A stretch of DNA of 64,000 nucleotides from Tetragenococcus koreensis (GTDB taxonomy: Bacteria; Bacillota; Bacilli; Lactobacillales; Enterococcaceae). Shown one piece after another: positions 1 to 10,431 of this stretch (position 1 is its first letter; every line of letters starts with the position of its first letter). A program made the position numbers and the translations under genes. Location of the stretch: positions 1,116,001 through 1,180,000 of the forward strand of contig NZ_CP027786.1 of the NCBI RefSeq assembly GCF_003795145.1, in the 5' to 3' direction. The notes under the pieces were generated by a model. That model was not told the origin of the DNA. It was given only the letters and a program-made list of their open reading frames with translations, and did no database searches.

Positions 1-252
1 CAATTTGCGACTTCTTAGAGGATCGTGATTAAACAAGTTCCCTTGATCATAAGGGCTAATATGCACATTAAATAGATAGGCTTCTCCATCACGAAAACGG
101 ACAAATCCATCCTTTAAATTAATTCTGCCATTTCTAATCGATTTAATTTCTGTTCCTTTTAGGGCAAGCCCAGCTTCTACAGTTTCAAGAATCGTATAAT
201 CATGTCTTGCTTTTCTATTTTGCGCAACTAGGTTTCCATTTCCTTTTGGCAT
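1..252 (-). CDS. smpB: SsrA-binding protein SmpB (partial, C-terminus outside window)
   Basis: SmpB binds tmRNA (SsrA) and delivers it to stalled ribosomes for trans-translation. The first 84 residues are visible; the frame runs open off the left edge of the window. The family hallmarks are clear: start [19 protein letters not shown], then [18 protein letters not shown] and [15 protein letters not shown]. The ATG at 252 is preceded by a GAGGAGG ribosome site. It lies 23 bp downstream of rnr, the normal Firmicutes pairing, since RNase R degrades mRNAs released by tmRNA. The remaining 65-75 residues, including the tmRNA-binding tail, cannot be seen. Confidence 0.95.
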   Translation of the reverse strand, partial: MPKGNGNLVAQNRKARHDYTILETVEAGLALKGTEIKSIRNGRINLKDGFVRFRDGEAYLFNVHISPYDQGNLFNHDPLRSRKL

Positions 253-275
253 GGACCTGGCCTCCTCACTTTAAA

Positions 276-2609
276 CTATCTTTTTTTCTTTGTACCTTTT
301 GGGGCGCCTTTATAAAAAGGCTGCTTCTTTTTATTTTTCCCCTTTTTTCCATTTTTATCCTTTTTTTTCGCCGGTATGTCTTCCTGATTCTTTCTCCGTT
401 GCTTACGGTTTTGTTGCTTTTTTTGTTGAGGCGGTGCAACTTCTTGTGCATCTACTAATTCAAAATCTACTTCGCGTGTTTCAGGATCTGCTTTGGTCAC
501 ACGTACTTTTACCTGTTGGCCGATCTTAAATGTTTGATTCGTTCGTTCGCCAACGAGTGCAAGTTGGCTTTCAACAAATTGAAAATAATCATTTTGTAAC
601 TCACTCACGTGAATTAGACCTTCAATCGTATTTGGCAATTCAACAAAAAAACCAAATTTAACTACAGAACTGATCACACCGTCAAATTCTTCATCAATAT
701 GATCTTGCATATATTCTGCTTTTTTCATTGAATCAACATCGCGTTCACAGTCAACCGCACGTCGTTCCATGTCAGAACTATGTTGTGCAATATCAGGAAT
801 CTCTTTAGCCCACTTCGATTGGTTGGCTTTTGATGTATCTTTACTATAGGAACGAATTAAACGATGGACCAATAAATCAGGATAACGACGGATCGGAGAA
901 GTAAAATGAGTATAATATTCTGCTGCTAATCCGTAATGTCCTACATTTTCCTCTGAATAACGCGCCTGTTGCATGCTTCTTAGCAGCATTGTGTTAATAA
1001 CCATACTTTCTGGTTTTTCTGCTGCCCTTTCTACTACTTCTTGTAGGTCTTTAGGGCTAATTGTGCCTTTTTTACTCTTAACAAGAATACCTAATGTTGC
1101 CGCAAAATCAAAGAATTGTTGTATTTTTTCTTCTTTAGGTTCTTCGTGGATCCGATAAATAAATGGTAAATTTAGTTGCTGATAGTGCTTTGCGATTGTT
1201 TCATTAGCACAAAGCATAAATGATTCAATAATCCGTTCACCAATTCCTCTTTGTCTTAAAACAATATCTAGTGGATGACCACTTTCATCTACAACTACTT
1301 GGGCTTCATTGTCTTCAAAAGTTAGAGCCCCGCGTTTAGTACGCATAGCTTCTAAACACTCATGCAGTTCTTTCATTGCTTGAAACATTGGCACTAAATC
1401 TTGGTATTGGGCCATTGTTTTCGGATTTTCATCTTCTAAAATTTCATTTATCGCAGTATAGGTCATTCGTTCATTCGTTTGGATGACACTTGGAAAAATA
1501 TCAGAAGAAACTACATTTCCCTGAGCATCAACTTCCATTTCACAACTCATCGCTAGACGAGGTACTTTAGGATTTAACGAACAGATCCCATTAGACAAGC
1601 GTTGCGGTAACATAGGAACAACGCGGTCAGTTAGGTAAACACTCGTTCCACGTTCCAAAGCTTCTTTATCTAATGGACTATTTTCTGTTACATAATAAGA
1701 AACGTCAGCAATATGCACAGCCAAAAAGAAATGGCCGTTGTCTAGTTTTTTTACTGAGACTGCATCATCTAAATCCTTAGCTTCTTCACCATCAATCGTT
1801 ACAATCATCTGATCTTGCCGATTTTTTCGATCGGGATAATCGTCAGGATGAATCGAATCAGGGACTTGATTGGCTTGTTCAAGTACTTCTTCAGAAAATT
1901 CAGTTGGAACATGATGGGCTGCTAAAACTGATAAAATATCCATTCCAGGTTCATCTTTATGCCCAATAACATTTTTTACCATCCCTTCTAAGCTATCAGC
2001 GTAGCCTTTTTCAGGATAATGAGTAATTTCTGCAATCACGATGTTTCCATCTACTGGACGGAGCCCTACGGCCGAGATCAGTACTTTAAATCCAGCTAAT
2101 TTTTTTTCTTTAGGAATAATCACGCCATACAAATCTGTATCCGCAATTTCTTCTTCGGAAAATAGCTGAAATTCGCCAACAACTTGCGTGGTATTTCTTT
2201 GCCGTATTTCTACAATCTGACCTTCAGCTCCCAATCCATCAGCAGGATCTGCCGGTTTTATGATATCAACTGCTACCAAATCACCGTCCATTGCGTAACC
2301 TGTATGTTCTTTTCCGATATATACGTCGTCTTCTTCCGGATCAATCGTCACAAAACCAAATCCTCGCTCATTTGCACGAAAAGTTCCTTCAAGTAGCACT
2401 TGCTTAGTCGGAAGTTTTACTTTCCCTTTTTTATTGAAAACGACCAGTTCTTCTCTTTCCATTGTTGCTATAGTTTGTACTAATGCTTTAAAATCGTCAC
2501 TTTTTGCAAGTCCCAAATTTTCTGCGATTTCTTCCATCGAGAAACTTTTTTTGGAACTATTTTCCATAAAGTGTAAGACTTTCGTTTTTATTGTCTCTTT
2601 CATATTCAT
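276..2609 (-). CDS. rnr: Ribonuclease R
   Basis: A processive 3'-5' exoribonuclease that degrades structured RNA and works with tmRNA. The 777 residues show the full RNase R layout: N-terminal winged-helix region (about 10-65), cold-shock RNA-binding domains (about 70-220, with RGFGFVTID near 82-90), RNB catalytic domain (about 255-585, with metal-binding Asp in EAKDLDDAVSV at 279-282), S1 domain (about 630-710) and a Lys-rich tail after 725. The first ATG overlaps the esterase stop; a second ATG at 2603 has a better-spaced GAGGA site and may be the true start. The order est-rnr-smpB suggests one transcript with secG upstream. Confidence 0.96.
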   Translation of the reverse strand: MNMKETIKTKVLHFMENSSKKSFSMEEIAENLGLAKSDDFKALVQTIATMEREELVVFNKKGKVKLPTKQVLLEGTFRANERGFGFVTIDPEEDDVYIGKEHTGYAMDGDLVAVDIIKPADPADGLGAEGQIVEIRQRNTTQVVGEFQLFSEEEIADTDLYGVIIPKEKKLAGFKVLISAVGLRPVDGNIVIAEITHYPEKGYADSLEGMVKNVIGHKDEPGMDILSVLAAHHVPTEFSEEVLEQANQVPDSIHPDDYPDRKNRQDQMIVTIDGEEAKDLDDAVSVKKLDNGHFFLAVHIADVSYYVTENSPLDKEALERGTSVYLTDRVVPMLPQRLSNGICSLNPKVPRLAMSCEMEVDAQGNVVSSDIFPSVIQTNERMTYTAINEILEDENPKTMAQYQDLVPMFQAMKELHECLEAMRTKRGALTFEDNEAQVVVDESGHPLDIVLRQRGIGERIIESFMLCANETIAKHYQQLNLPFIYRIHEEPKEEKIQQFFDFAATLGILVKSKKGTISPKDLQEVVERAAEKPESMVINTMLLRSMQQARYSEENVGHYGLAAEYYTHFTSPIRRYPDLLVHRLIRSYSKDTSKANQSKWAKEIPDIAQHSSDMERRAVDCERDVDSMKKAEYMQDHIDEEFDGVISSVVKFGFFVELPNTIEGLIHVSELQNDYFQFVESQLALVGERTNQTFKIGQQVKVRVTKADPETREVDFELVDAQEVAPPQQKKQQNRKQRRKNQEDIPAKKKDKNGKKGKNKKKQPFYKGAPKGTKKKR

Positions 2610-3361
2610 TCCTCATTCCAAGGCAAACTTTCCAGATAAGCTAATACATCCTTTTCAAACTGCTTTCTTTCCGGTCCAACAGTCACTACGTGATCACTTT
2701 CTGGATACCATTGCAGCGTTGTTTTTGTTTGTTCTAACGCTTGCATCGTTTTAAAAACAGTTGAAGCATCAATCATTTGATCTTGACCAGCTTGGGCCAA
2801 AAAGACAGGAATCCTAATTGTGCTTACCTTTTCACTAACACTTTCTGAAAAGTTTTCTATTTCCTTTAATTGTACTTTTGAATTTTTGGCAATACTTGCC
2901 AATTTTCCTTTTAAATTTTCTTCGGACAAGTTTGTATAACTTAAAACTTTTTTTGCATAACGATAAAAGTTTTCTGGGACATGGGTGTGGGTTTTAAATA
3001 TCGGTGAGCAAAAGCACCCACCTCCGATAACCGCAGGATCTTTTTGGATCAATGCCCCCATCGCCATTATGCCACCCATTGATAACCCAAGTACAGCCAG
3101 TTGTTTATAACCTTTCTCTTTTAAACGTTCAATTGCAGCTTGAGTATTTTGAAACCAAAGATCAACTTTTTGATCTAAAATATCCTGGGGCTCCATTGTT
3201 CCATGTCCACTAAACATAGGAGCGTAAACAGTATAATTGGCTTTTTCCAAAAAGCGAGAAAGCATATGAACATCGTTGGGGCTGCCCGAATATGCATGTA
3301 ATAAAATAACCGCTTTTTTCCCGTGTTCTTCTAGTAATGGTTTAGGTAAATTTATTTGCAA
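2606..3361 (-). CDS. Carboxylesterase, alpha/beta hydrolase (Est30-like)
   Basis: A 251-residue serine hydrolase of the short carboxylesterase family found between secG and rnr in many Firmicutes. Visible features are the oxyanion segment LLHAYSGSP (about 20-28), the nucleophile elbow GLSMGG with Ser94, an acidic residue region AGQDQMID near 190-197, and the catalytic His in SDHVVT near the C-terminus. Length fits the family (about 245-250). The natural substrate of these enzymes is unknown; they cleave short acyl esters. Its 3' end overlaps the first rnr ATG by four bases, implying translational coupling. Confidence 0.88.
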   Translation of the reverse strand: MQINLPKPLLEEHGKKAVILLHAYSGSPNDVHMLSRFLEKANYTVYAPMFSGHGTMEPQDILDQKVDLWFQNTQAAIERLKEKGYKQLAVLGLSMGGIMAMGALIQKDPAVIGGGCFCSPIFKTHTHVPENFYRYAKKVLSYTNLSEENLKGKLASIAKNSKVQLKEIENFSESVSEKVSTIRIPVFLAQAGQDQMIDASTVFKTMQALEQTKTTLQWYPESDHVVTVGPERKQFEKDVLAYLESLPWNEE

Positions 3362-3393
3362 TGTCTAACACCTCTTAGCTTTCATTCTACCAT

Positions 3394-3428
3394 AAAAAAA
3401 GAGTTTGAGAACAATACTCAAACTCTTT
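3394..3428 (-). terminator. Intrinsic terminator after secG
   Basis: Perfect 12-bp stem AAAGAGTTTGAG / CTCAAACTCTTT with a 7-nt loop, followed on the minus strand by a run of seven T. It lies just downstream of secG, so part of the secG transcript should stop before the esterase gene. Confidence 0.85.
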
Positions 3429-3440
3429 GCTAGCTATTTC

Positions 3441-3677
3441 CTATTGAGAAGATAACAACACTAAAACAAATAACAAAATCATCCAGATTGTACCTAGTAT
3501 TGCTGTTGAACGTTTCATAACTGCTTCAAATCCTCTTGCCTTTTGTTTACCAAAAAGATTATCTGCACCGCCAGTAAAAGCACTAGCTGCACTATTTTGT
3601 TTACTCGGTTGGAGCATGATTGTAATGACCAAAATGACCGAAAGCACAATTACTGCGCTTAATATTAAATTATACAA
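3441..3677 (-). CDS. secG: Protein-export membrane protein SecG
   Basis: SecG is the small accessory subunit of the SecYEG translocon. Two membrane segments are visible: the first near the N-terminus (LILSAVIVLSVILVITIML) and the second at the C-terminus (TAILGTIWMILLFVLVLL), joined by a polar loop with the typical LQPSK and GGADNLFGKQKARG motifs. An upstream in-frame ATG at 3698 would give 85 residues, but I prefer the TTG at 3677: AGGTG lies 8 bases before it, and the product LYNLILS... of 78 residues matches the usual SecG N-terminus and length. The gene is normally next to eno; here an IS element separates them. Confidence 0.93.
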   Translation of the reverse strand: MYNLILSAVIVLSVILVITIMLQPSKQNSAASAFTGGADNLFGKQKARGFEAVMKRSTAILGTIWMILLFVLVLLSSQ

Positions 3678-3685
3678 ACTCTTGA

Positions 3686-3690
3686 CACCT
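3686..3690 (-). promoter_or_regulatory. Ribosome binding site deciding the TTG start of secG
   Basis: AGGTG lies inside the would-be N-terminal extension, 8 bases before TTG at 3677. The ATG at 3698 has no comparable site before it. Confidence 0.6.
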
Positions 3691-3751
3691 GCCTTCATCT
3701 GTTATCGTCTAGTACACTTTAGCATAATTTTTACTGAATGGCTAGTCTTGC

Positions 3752-3760
3752 GAATAATTG
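3752..3760 (+). repeat. Target-site duplication, left copy (GAATAATTG)
   Basis: The 9-bp GAATAATTG directly abuts the left end of the IS element and recurs exactly at 5400-5408 beyond the right end. I recall 9 bp as the usual duplication length of the ISLre2 family. It shows the element arrived by transposition and that its edges are intact. Confidence 0.85.
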
Positions 3761-3782
3761 GTATGTGTCAAATTTTTTGAGG
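3761..3782 (+). repeat. IS left inverted repeat
   Basis: GTATGTGTCAAATTTTTTGA plus GG; 18/22 match with the complement of 5378-5399. It ends exactly at the 9-bp target duplication. Confidence 0.82.
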
Positions 3783-3880
3783 TCGAATAAAAAATGACCT
3801 TTGGGACAGACACTTTTGTATTTTTTTACCTCACGTTCGTTCGGTTAGACCTCATGATATCTAACAAAAACAAGTTTTTA

Positions 3881-5298
3881 TTAGATATAATTCGGTGTCG
3901 TTATTAATTGCTCCAACCCTTTGGCGAATTGGCCTAAGGGCGCACTTTTGGCTTTTCCTTCGCCGATTTGCCCCTTCAAGGCCCCTTCATGCGTTTGAAA
4001 GTTAGGCTTTTTCTGTACCCAACGTTTCATGGCTTTCCAACGCTTTTCCTGGGCGACCACGTCGTTAGGAAGAGCTTCATATTGGTTCAACCAACCATCA
4101 AATTCTTGGTTTCTTAAACTATCAATGACACGAATCATGGCCTGCGCGCCCGTTTTTGTCCACAACCGTCCTTGGCGCTTCATCCGGTAGGTCATCTTCC
4201 GATGGGTGCTTTCGATTGTGCCAATACAAGCTTTGGAATCCATGATCCCTCGGGCTTTCCGAGGTTTTAAATACGGCCAATTTCTTTGAAGATAATGATG
4301 GAGTAAGCGTAATTGTTCCAAGGTTTCAGCTTCCTTTTCTTCGATCAAACTTTCCGAGGTATCTAAGACAAGCTGGACCTCTGGCCAATGATAATGTTGA
4401 ATCGCCTGGATCATCCGATTTTGAAGTTGTGGGACAAAAGACAGGCGTTCTTTGATTTTCCGATGGACATGATACCGATCACGAAAGTGTTCATGACGTA
4501 AACAGCCTAAGGAAAGTTCATCAAACACGGCTTTTTCATAGCCTGAACCCCATCACTATTGGAAACGACAACGGTATTTGTTAGATCATAATGCGCTTGA
4601 ATATAGTTCATTATTTCTTTTTGCGCTTGTTGTCGGTTAAGATGACTGACAAAGTGCGGGGCGATCATTTCCGTGCGATTCCCGACTTTCTGGCTCCCTT
4701 CACATACTTGAAAACGATGGATTTCTAGCGACTGCTTCTTCTGACCGCCAATCTTCACTCCGTCGCCTTCTAAATATAAATAGGGCACTTTTTTCTTAGA
4801 AATGATCCCGTCGTAGCGACTTTCATGAGTACTTCGCGTCTGAATCAGTTCCCCGGTTTTGACCACCAGTTGTTGCACATTTTGGTGGCTCATACGCCAA
4901 GAAGTCAAACAATCAATCGCTTGGGAAACGTGACGATAGACCATGATGGACCCCAATTGAGAAACGTTGCGTAGCACAAGAGAACTATAACGGAAGCTCT
5001 TTCGAATCCCTAGAAATTCATCCAAAGGATAACGAATTTCATTGGCTTGATTTTTCATTCGGCGGCGAACATAGGTCACGGTGCCAAATAAAAAAGTCAC
5101 CGTTCGTTCACTTTTACGATCCACTTGAAAGCCTTCCTTCTTGCATTGGGTCGAAACTTCTTCATCGAGAATTTGAAAAGCAAGTTGTGTTATCGTCGCT
5201 AGGAGTTGGGCAAAAAAGACCATCATGGCTTTTTCCCTTGCTAAAAAATTCGTTTCCTTCTTCATTACTTCAACTAAATCTGTTACAATAGATTCCAT
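3881..5298 (-). pseudogene. ISLre2/UPF0236 transposase, frameshifted
   Basis: The DDE-type transposase of the IS. Two overlapping frames cover it: residues 1-263 from 5298 down, and the rest from about 4530 to the stop at 3881. Restoring one base gives a single 472-residue protein, the family's usual size. The break maps to a run of four C at 4548-4551 (GGGG in the coding strand). A fifth G would restore NSDGGSGYEKAVFDEL, matching the acidic motif region where the family has SDGG. The first part ends in an aberrant MKKPCLMNFP tail. I see no frameshift-stimulating structure, so this is a decayed copy or a homopolymer miscall. Confidence 0.88.
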
Positions 5299-5377
5299 AA
5301 GAAACCGCCTTTATTCATTAGTGCCTGTAAGCCCAATGAATAGAGTAACGGTTTCTTTTTTATTCGTCTAGGGATAA

Positions 5378-5399
5378 CCTCAATAAATTTTACACTTAG
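5378..5399 (-). repeat. IS right inverted repeat
   Basis: Read on the minus strand: CTAAGTGTAAAATTTATTGA plus GG; 18/22 match to the left end. It is followed immediately by the second GAATAATTG copy. Confidence 0.82.
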
Positions 5400-5408
5400 G
5401 AATAATTG
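5400..5408 (+). repeat. Target-site duplication, right copy (GAATAATTG)
   Basis: Exact second copy of the 9-bp sequence at 3752-3760, directly outside the right IS end. Confidence 0.85.
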
Positions 5409-5474
5409 AAATTAACTATTTTCATTAGACTAGTTTTCTTTATCATTTTGCCAAAATAATTCCTTTCCTTATAC

Positions 5475-5524
5475 AAAAAAATCGGACGATTCACATTTGT
5501 TCAACAAATATGAAATCGTCCGAT
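5475..5524 (-). terminator. Intrinsic terminator after eno
   Basis: An 11-bp stem (AATCGTCCGAT with its complement at 5481-5491) and a longer loop containing TTTGTTGAACAAA, followed on the minus strand by seven T. It ends the glycolytic transcript before the IS. Confidence 0.87.
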
Positions 5525-5587
5525 TCTAATTTTTTGCTCATTTATTCAAACTGATATTTGAATCAGTTTCTTTTCTTGATTAACAAA

Positions 5588-6916
<1,329 letters not shown>

Positions 6917-6918
6917 TT

Positions 6919-6942
6919 ATCATAAGGGTTAACCCTTATGAT
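6919..6942. repeat. 24-bp perfect palindrome between tpiA and eno
   Basis: The half-site ATCATAAGGGTT is followed directly by its exact complement, with no central spacer. No T-run follows on either strand, so it is not a standard terminator. It lies about 30 bp before the eno start. It could be an operator, an mRNA-processing hairpin or a stability element; nothing in the sequence decides between these. Confidence 0.6.
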
Positions 6943-7001
6943 TACTTTTATTTTAAAAGACTTTTCTTCGTACTGCAAATTAAACCGGTCTAAAGGTTGC
7001 T

Positions 7002-7775
<774 letters not shown>

Positions 7776-7798
7776 TTAACCTAACTGAAAGTTAAAAT

Positions 7799-8989
7799 TT
7801 ATTTATCATTAATAGCCGCTAGACCAGGCAAAGTCTTACCTTCTAACAATTCAAGACTTGCGCCACCACCAGTTGAGATATGCGTGAATTTATCAGCAAA
7901 ACCTAAACTTTCAGCAGCTGCAGCAGAATCTCCGCCACCGATGATTGTTGTTGCGTCTTTCAAACTAGCAATTGCTTCACAAACACCGATCGTTCCTTTA
8001 GCAAAGTTGGACATTTCAAATACGCCCATTGGTCCGTTCCAAACCACGGTTTTTGCGTCTTTTAAAATACCGCTAAATAGTTCAACTGTTTTGGGTCCAA
8101 TGTCTAAGCCCATTTGGTCTTCTGGAATCGATCCTTCATGAACTTCTGTCGGCACATCATTCGAAAATTCCTTGGCAGTTACTGAATCAACTGGTAAAAC
8201 TAACTTGTCACCAGCTTTTTCAATTAAAGATTTAGCTAATTCAACTTTATCTTCTTCAACCATTGAATTCCCGATTTCTTCACCTTTAGCTTTATAGAAT
8301 GTGTACGTCATTCCGCCACCGATTAGAATTTTATCAGCTTTTGCAATTAAGTTTTCGATAACACCAATCTTATCTGAAACTTTTGCACCACCTAAAATAG
8401 CAATCATTGGACGTTTAGGATTATCAACTGCTTCACCGATAAACTTAATTTCTTTTTCCATCAAGAAGCCGGCAACAGTTGGAATTCCTGTAGAAGCAAT
8501 CCCCACATTTGATGCATGTGAACGATGAGCTGTCCCAAATGCATCATTAACAAATACATCGCCTAAAGAAGCCCAGTATTTGCCAAGTTCAGGATCATTT
8601 TTGCTTTCTTTTTTGCCGTCGATGTCTTCAAAACGAGTATTTTCAAAAACCACGATTTCGCCATCTTGCATGTCATCGATCGCTTTCTCTAATTCTTTAC
8701 CGCGCGTTTCAGGAACAAATGTTACATCTCTGTCCACAAGTTCACCTAAGCGTTTAGCAACTGGAGCTAAGGATTTTCCTTCTTTATCTTCTTCGGTTTT
8801 TACACGGCCTAAATGGGAAAACAAAATAGCTTTGCCGCCATGTTGTGCTACATACTTAATTGTCGGAAGCGCCGCTTTGATCCGAGTATCATCTGTAATG
8901 TCACCGTCTTTTACCGGCACATTAAAATCCACCCTTACCAACACTTTTTTCCCCTTTAAATCAATATCTTCAACTGTTTTTTTAGCCAT
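7799..8989 (-). CDS. pgk: Phosphoglycerate kinase
   Basis: Makes ATP and 3-phosphoglycerate from 1,3-bisphosphoglycerate. The 396 residues carry the N-domain substrate motif [12 protein letters not shown], the basic-patch SHLGR and NDAFGTAHR, and the C-domain nucleotide motifs [27 protein letters not shown] and [14 protein letters not shown] sits close before the ATG. A strong hairpin with a T-run separates it from gap upstream, so pgk and the genes after it may be made at lower level than gap. Confidence 0.98.
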   Translation of the reverse strand: MAKKTVEDIDLKGKKVLVRVDFNVPVKDGDITDDTRIKAALPTIKYVAQHGGKAILFSHLGRVKTEEDKEGKSLAPVAKRLGELVDRDVTFVPETRGKELEKAIDDMQDGEIVVFENTRFEDIDGKKESKNDPELGKYWASLGDVFVNDAFGTAHRSHASNVGIASTGIPTVAGFLMEKEIKFIGEAVDNPKRPMIAILGGAKVSDKIGVIENLIAKADKILIGGGMTYTFYKAKGEEIGNSMVEEDKVELAKSLIEKAGDKLVLPVDSVTAKEFSNDVPTEVHEGSIPEDQMGLDIGPKTVELFSGILKDAKTVVWNGPMGVFEMSNFAKGTIGVCEAIASLKDATTIIGGGDSAAAAESLGFADKFTHISTGGGASLELLEGKTLPGLAAINDK

Positions 8990-9018
8990 GGTTCTACCTC
9001 CTAAGTATCGTTTTCTTT

Positions 9019-9054
9019 AAAAAAAGCGGAGAAGCGCGTCGCTTCCCCGCTTTT
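9019..9054 (-). terminator. Terminator-like hairpin between gap and pgk
   Basis: On the minus strand, a stem of GCGGGGAAGCG with CGCTTCTCCGC around a 3-nt loop is followed by seven T. It stands inside the operon, 50-85 bp after gap. It probably acts as partial termination or as an mRNA-stabilising 3' end for gap. Confidence 0.75.
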
Positions 9055-9103
9055 ATTCCCTAAATTCAAATGAATATTATTAGCAAGTGAATTTATTTAC
9101 GGA

Positions 9104-10105
9104 TTACAAAGTTGCTGCAAAATATTCTAACGTACGAACCATGTTTGAAGTAAAGCCATATTCGTTATCGTACCAAGCAACAGCTTTAACCAATTGTTCT
9201 CCGCTTTCGCCTTCCATGATAGCAGTTTGAGTTGCATCAAAGATAGAACCAGCAGCATAACCAATGGTGTCAGATGAAACAATTTCGTCTTCAGTGTAAG
9301 CAAATGCGTCTGATGAAGCTTCCTTCATAGCTGCGTTTACTTCATCAACTGATACGTTTTTGTTCAATACGCTGTATAGGTTAGTGATAGAACCACTAAC
9401 TGTTGGTACGCGCAAAGCAGTACCATCAACTCGTCCGTTGATTTCTGGAATAACCTTACCAACCGCTTTAGCTGCGCCTGTTGATGCAGGAATAATGTTA
9501 GCAGCTCCGGCACGGTTTTTACGTCCACCAGGAGAGTCTTGTAATTTTTGAGTAGAAGTATAAGAGTGAACAGTTGTCATCAAAGCACGATCAATACCAA
9601 ATTTGTCATTTAACACTTTAATAACAGGTGCTAAACAGTTTGTTGTACATGATGCAGCTGAAATAATTTCGTCTTTTGCTGTAACTGTTTCATGGTTTAC
9701 ACCATAAACAATTAATTTCGTTTCTTTTGATTTTGCTGGGCCTGAAAGCAACACTTTTTTCGCACCTGCATCGATATGAGCATGAGCGTCTGCTGCATCA
9801 GTAAAGAATCCAGTACATTCTAGTACTAAGTCAACGCCAAGTTCTCCCCAAGGCAATTTGCTAGGATCTTTTTCGTCATATGCTTTGATTTCTTTGCCGT
9901 CTACAACTAACGCATCGCCTTTAACTTCTACGCTGTATGGGAAACGACCTTGAGCTGTATCATATTTCAAAAGATAAGCCAAATCTTCGTTATCTGTTAA
10001 ATCGTTAACTGCGATAACTTCTAATTCATCGCTTGCTTCTAAAATACGACGTAAAGCTAAACGACCAATACGTCCAAAACCATTAATAGCTACTTTTGTT
10101 GACAT
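9104..10105 (-). CDS. gap: Glyceraldehyde-3-phosphate dehydrogenase (type I, NAD)
   Basis: Oxidises glyceraldehyde 3-phosphate to 1,3-bisphosphoglycerate with reduction of NAD. The 333 residues include the Rossmann motif INGFGRIGR (8-16), an Asp after the second strand (VNDLTD, favouring NAD), the catalytic Cys153 in SAASCTTNC, His180 in TTVHSYT, and the C-terminal [15 protein letters not shown]. It is the first intact gene of the glycolytic cluster. Its usual upstream repressor gene, cggR, is reduced to a fragment ending 38 bp before its start. The expected sugar-responsive repression of gap may therefore be lost. Confidence 0.98.
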   Translation of the reverse strand: MSTKVAINGFGRIGRLALRRILEASDELEVIAVNDLTDNEDLAYLLKYDTAQGRFPYSVEVKGDALVVDGKEIKAYDEKDPSKLPWGELGVDLVLECTGFFTDAADAHAHIDAGAKKVLLSGPAKSKETKLIVYGVNHETVTAKDEIISAASCTTNCLAPVIKVLNDKFGIDRALMTTVHSYTSTQKLQDSPGGRKNRAGAANIIPASTGAAKAVGKVIPEINGRVDGTALRVPTVSGSITNLYSVLNKNVSVDEVNAAMKEASSDAFAYTEDEIVSSDTIGYAAGSIFDATQTAIMEGESGEQLVKAVAWYDNEYGFTSNMVRTLEYFAATL

Positions 10106-10143
10106 AATGTGATTTCCTCCTTATGAAAACCAAAAAATTTATT

Positions 10144-10431
10144 TTAAAGGGTTACCCCTTTTAAAATCTCGTTTGATGCGGCTTCATCAGTGATGAGCCA
10201 CGTTTGTTGCGGCGCATTTTTTAAATACGCCCGAATTGCTTTTGCCTTGCTTTTTCCGCCGGCAACAGCAAATATATAAGGAATGCTCCTTATATCTTTT
10301 AATTGTAGACCAACCCGGGGAATTTTGTAAACTATTTTGCCGTCTTCATCGAAAAAATAGCCAAAAGACTCAGCCACTGCGTTCTTTTTTTTCAGCATAA
10401 GAATTTCTTCTTCCGTCATTTTGCGGCGGGC
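10144..10431 (-). pseudogene. cggR: C-terminal remnant of the glycolytic repressor CggR
   Basis: CggR is a SorC-family repressor of about 340 residues that senses fructose-1,6-bisphosphate and controls gap operons in Firmicutes. Only the last 90-95 residues remain: RRKMTEEEILMLKKKNAVAE, the effector-domain FGYFFDEDGKIVYKIP, VGLQLKDIRSIPY, FAVAGGKSKAKAI, and WLITDEAASNEILKG. The DNA-binding N-terminus and most of the sugar-binding domain (about 245 residues) are absent. The fragment runs straight into truncated rpoN in another frame, a deletion scar. An internal ATG at 10419 could start a 91-residue peptide, but no function is expected. Confidence 0.85.

Larger units (their letters stand above)
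3761..5399 (-). mobile_element. ISLre2-family insertion sequence (about 1.64 kb)
   Basis: A complete IS element. The ends at 3761-3782 and 5378-5399 match as inverted repeats at 18 of 22 positions (shared GTGT, AAATTT, TTGAGG). It is flanked by a 9-bp direct repeat and contains one long transposase frame on the minus strand. The transposase resembles the UPF0236/ISLre2 family. It splits secG from eno without breaking either gene. Because the transposase is frameshifted, this copy is probably not autonomous, unless the frameshift is a sequencing error. Confidence 0.9.

Noticed and set aside
207-529. Plus-strand ORFs antisense to the Lys-rich tail of rnr
   Set aside because: They read the complement of Lys/Asn codons (Phe/Leu-rich) and lack ribosome sites.
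3780-3880. Separate gene or RNA at the left end of the IS
   Set aside because: It is the noncoding end of the element, between the inverted repeat and the transposase stop.
4530-4560. Programmed ribosomal frameshift in the transposase
   Set aside because: No slippery heptamer plus structure, and the family normally has one uninterrupted frame; a lost G is simpler.
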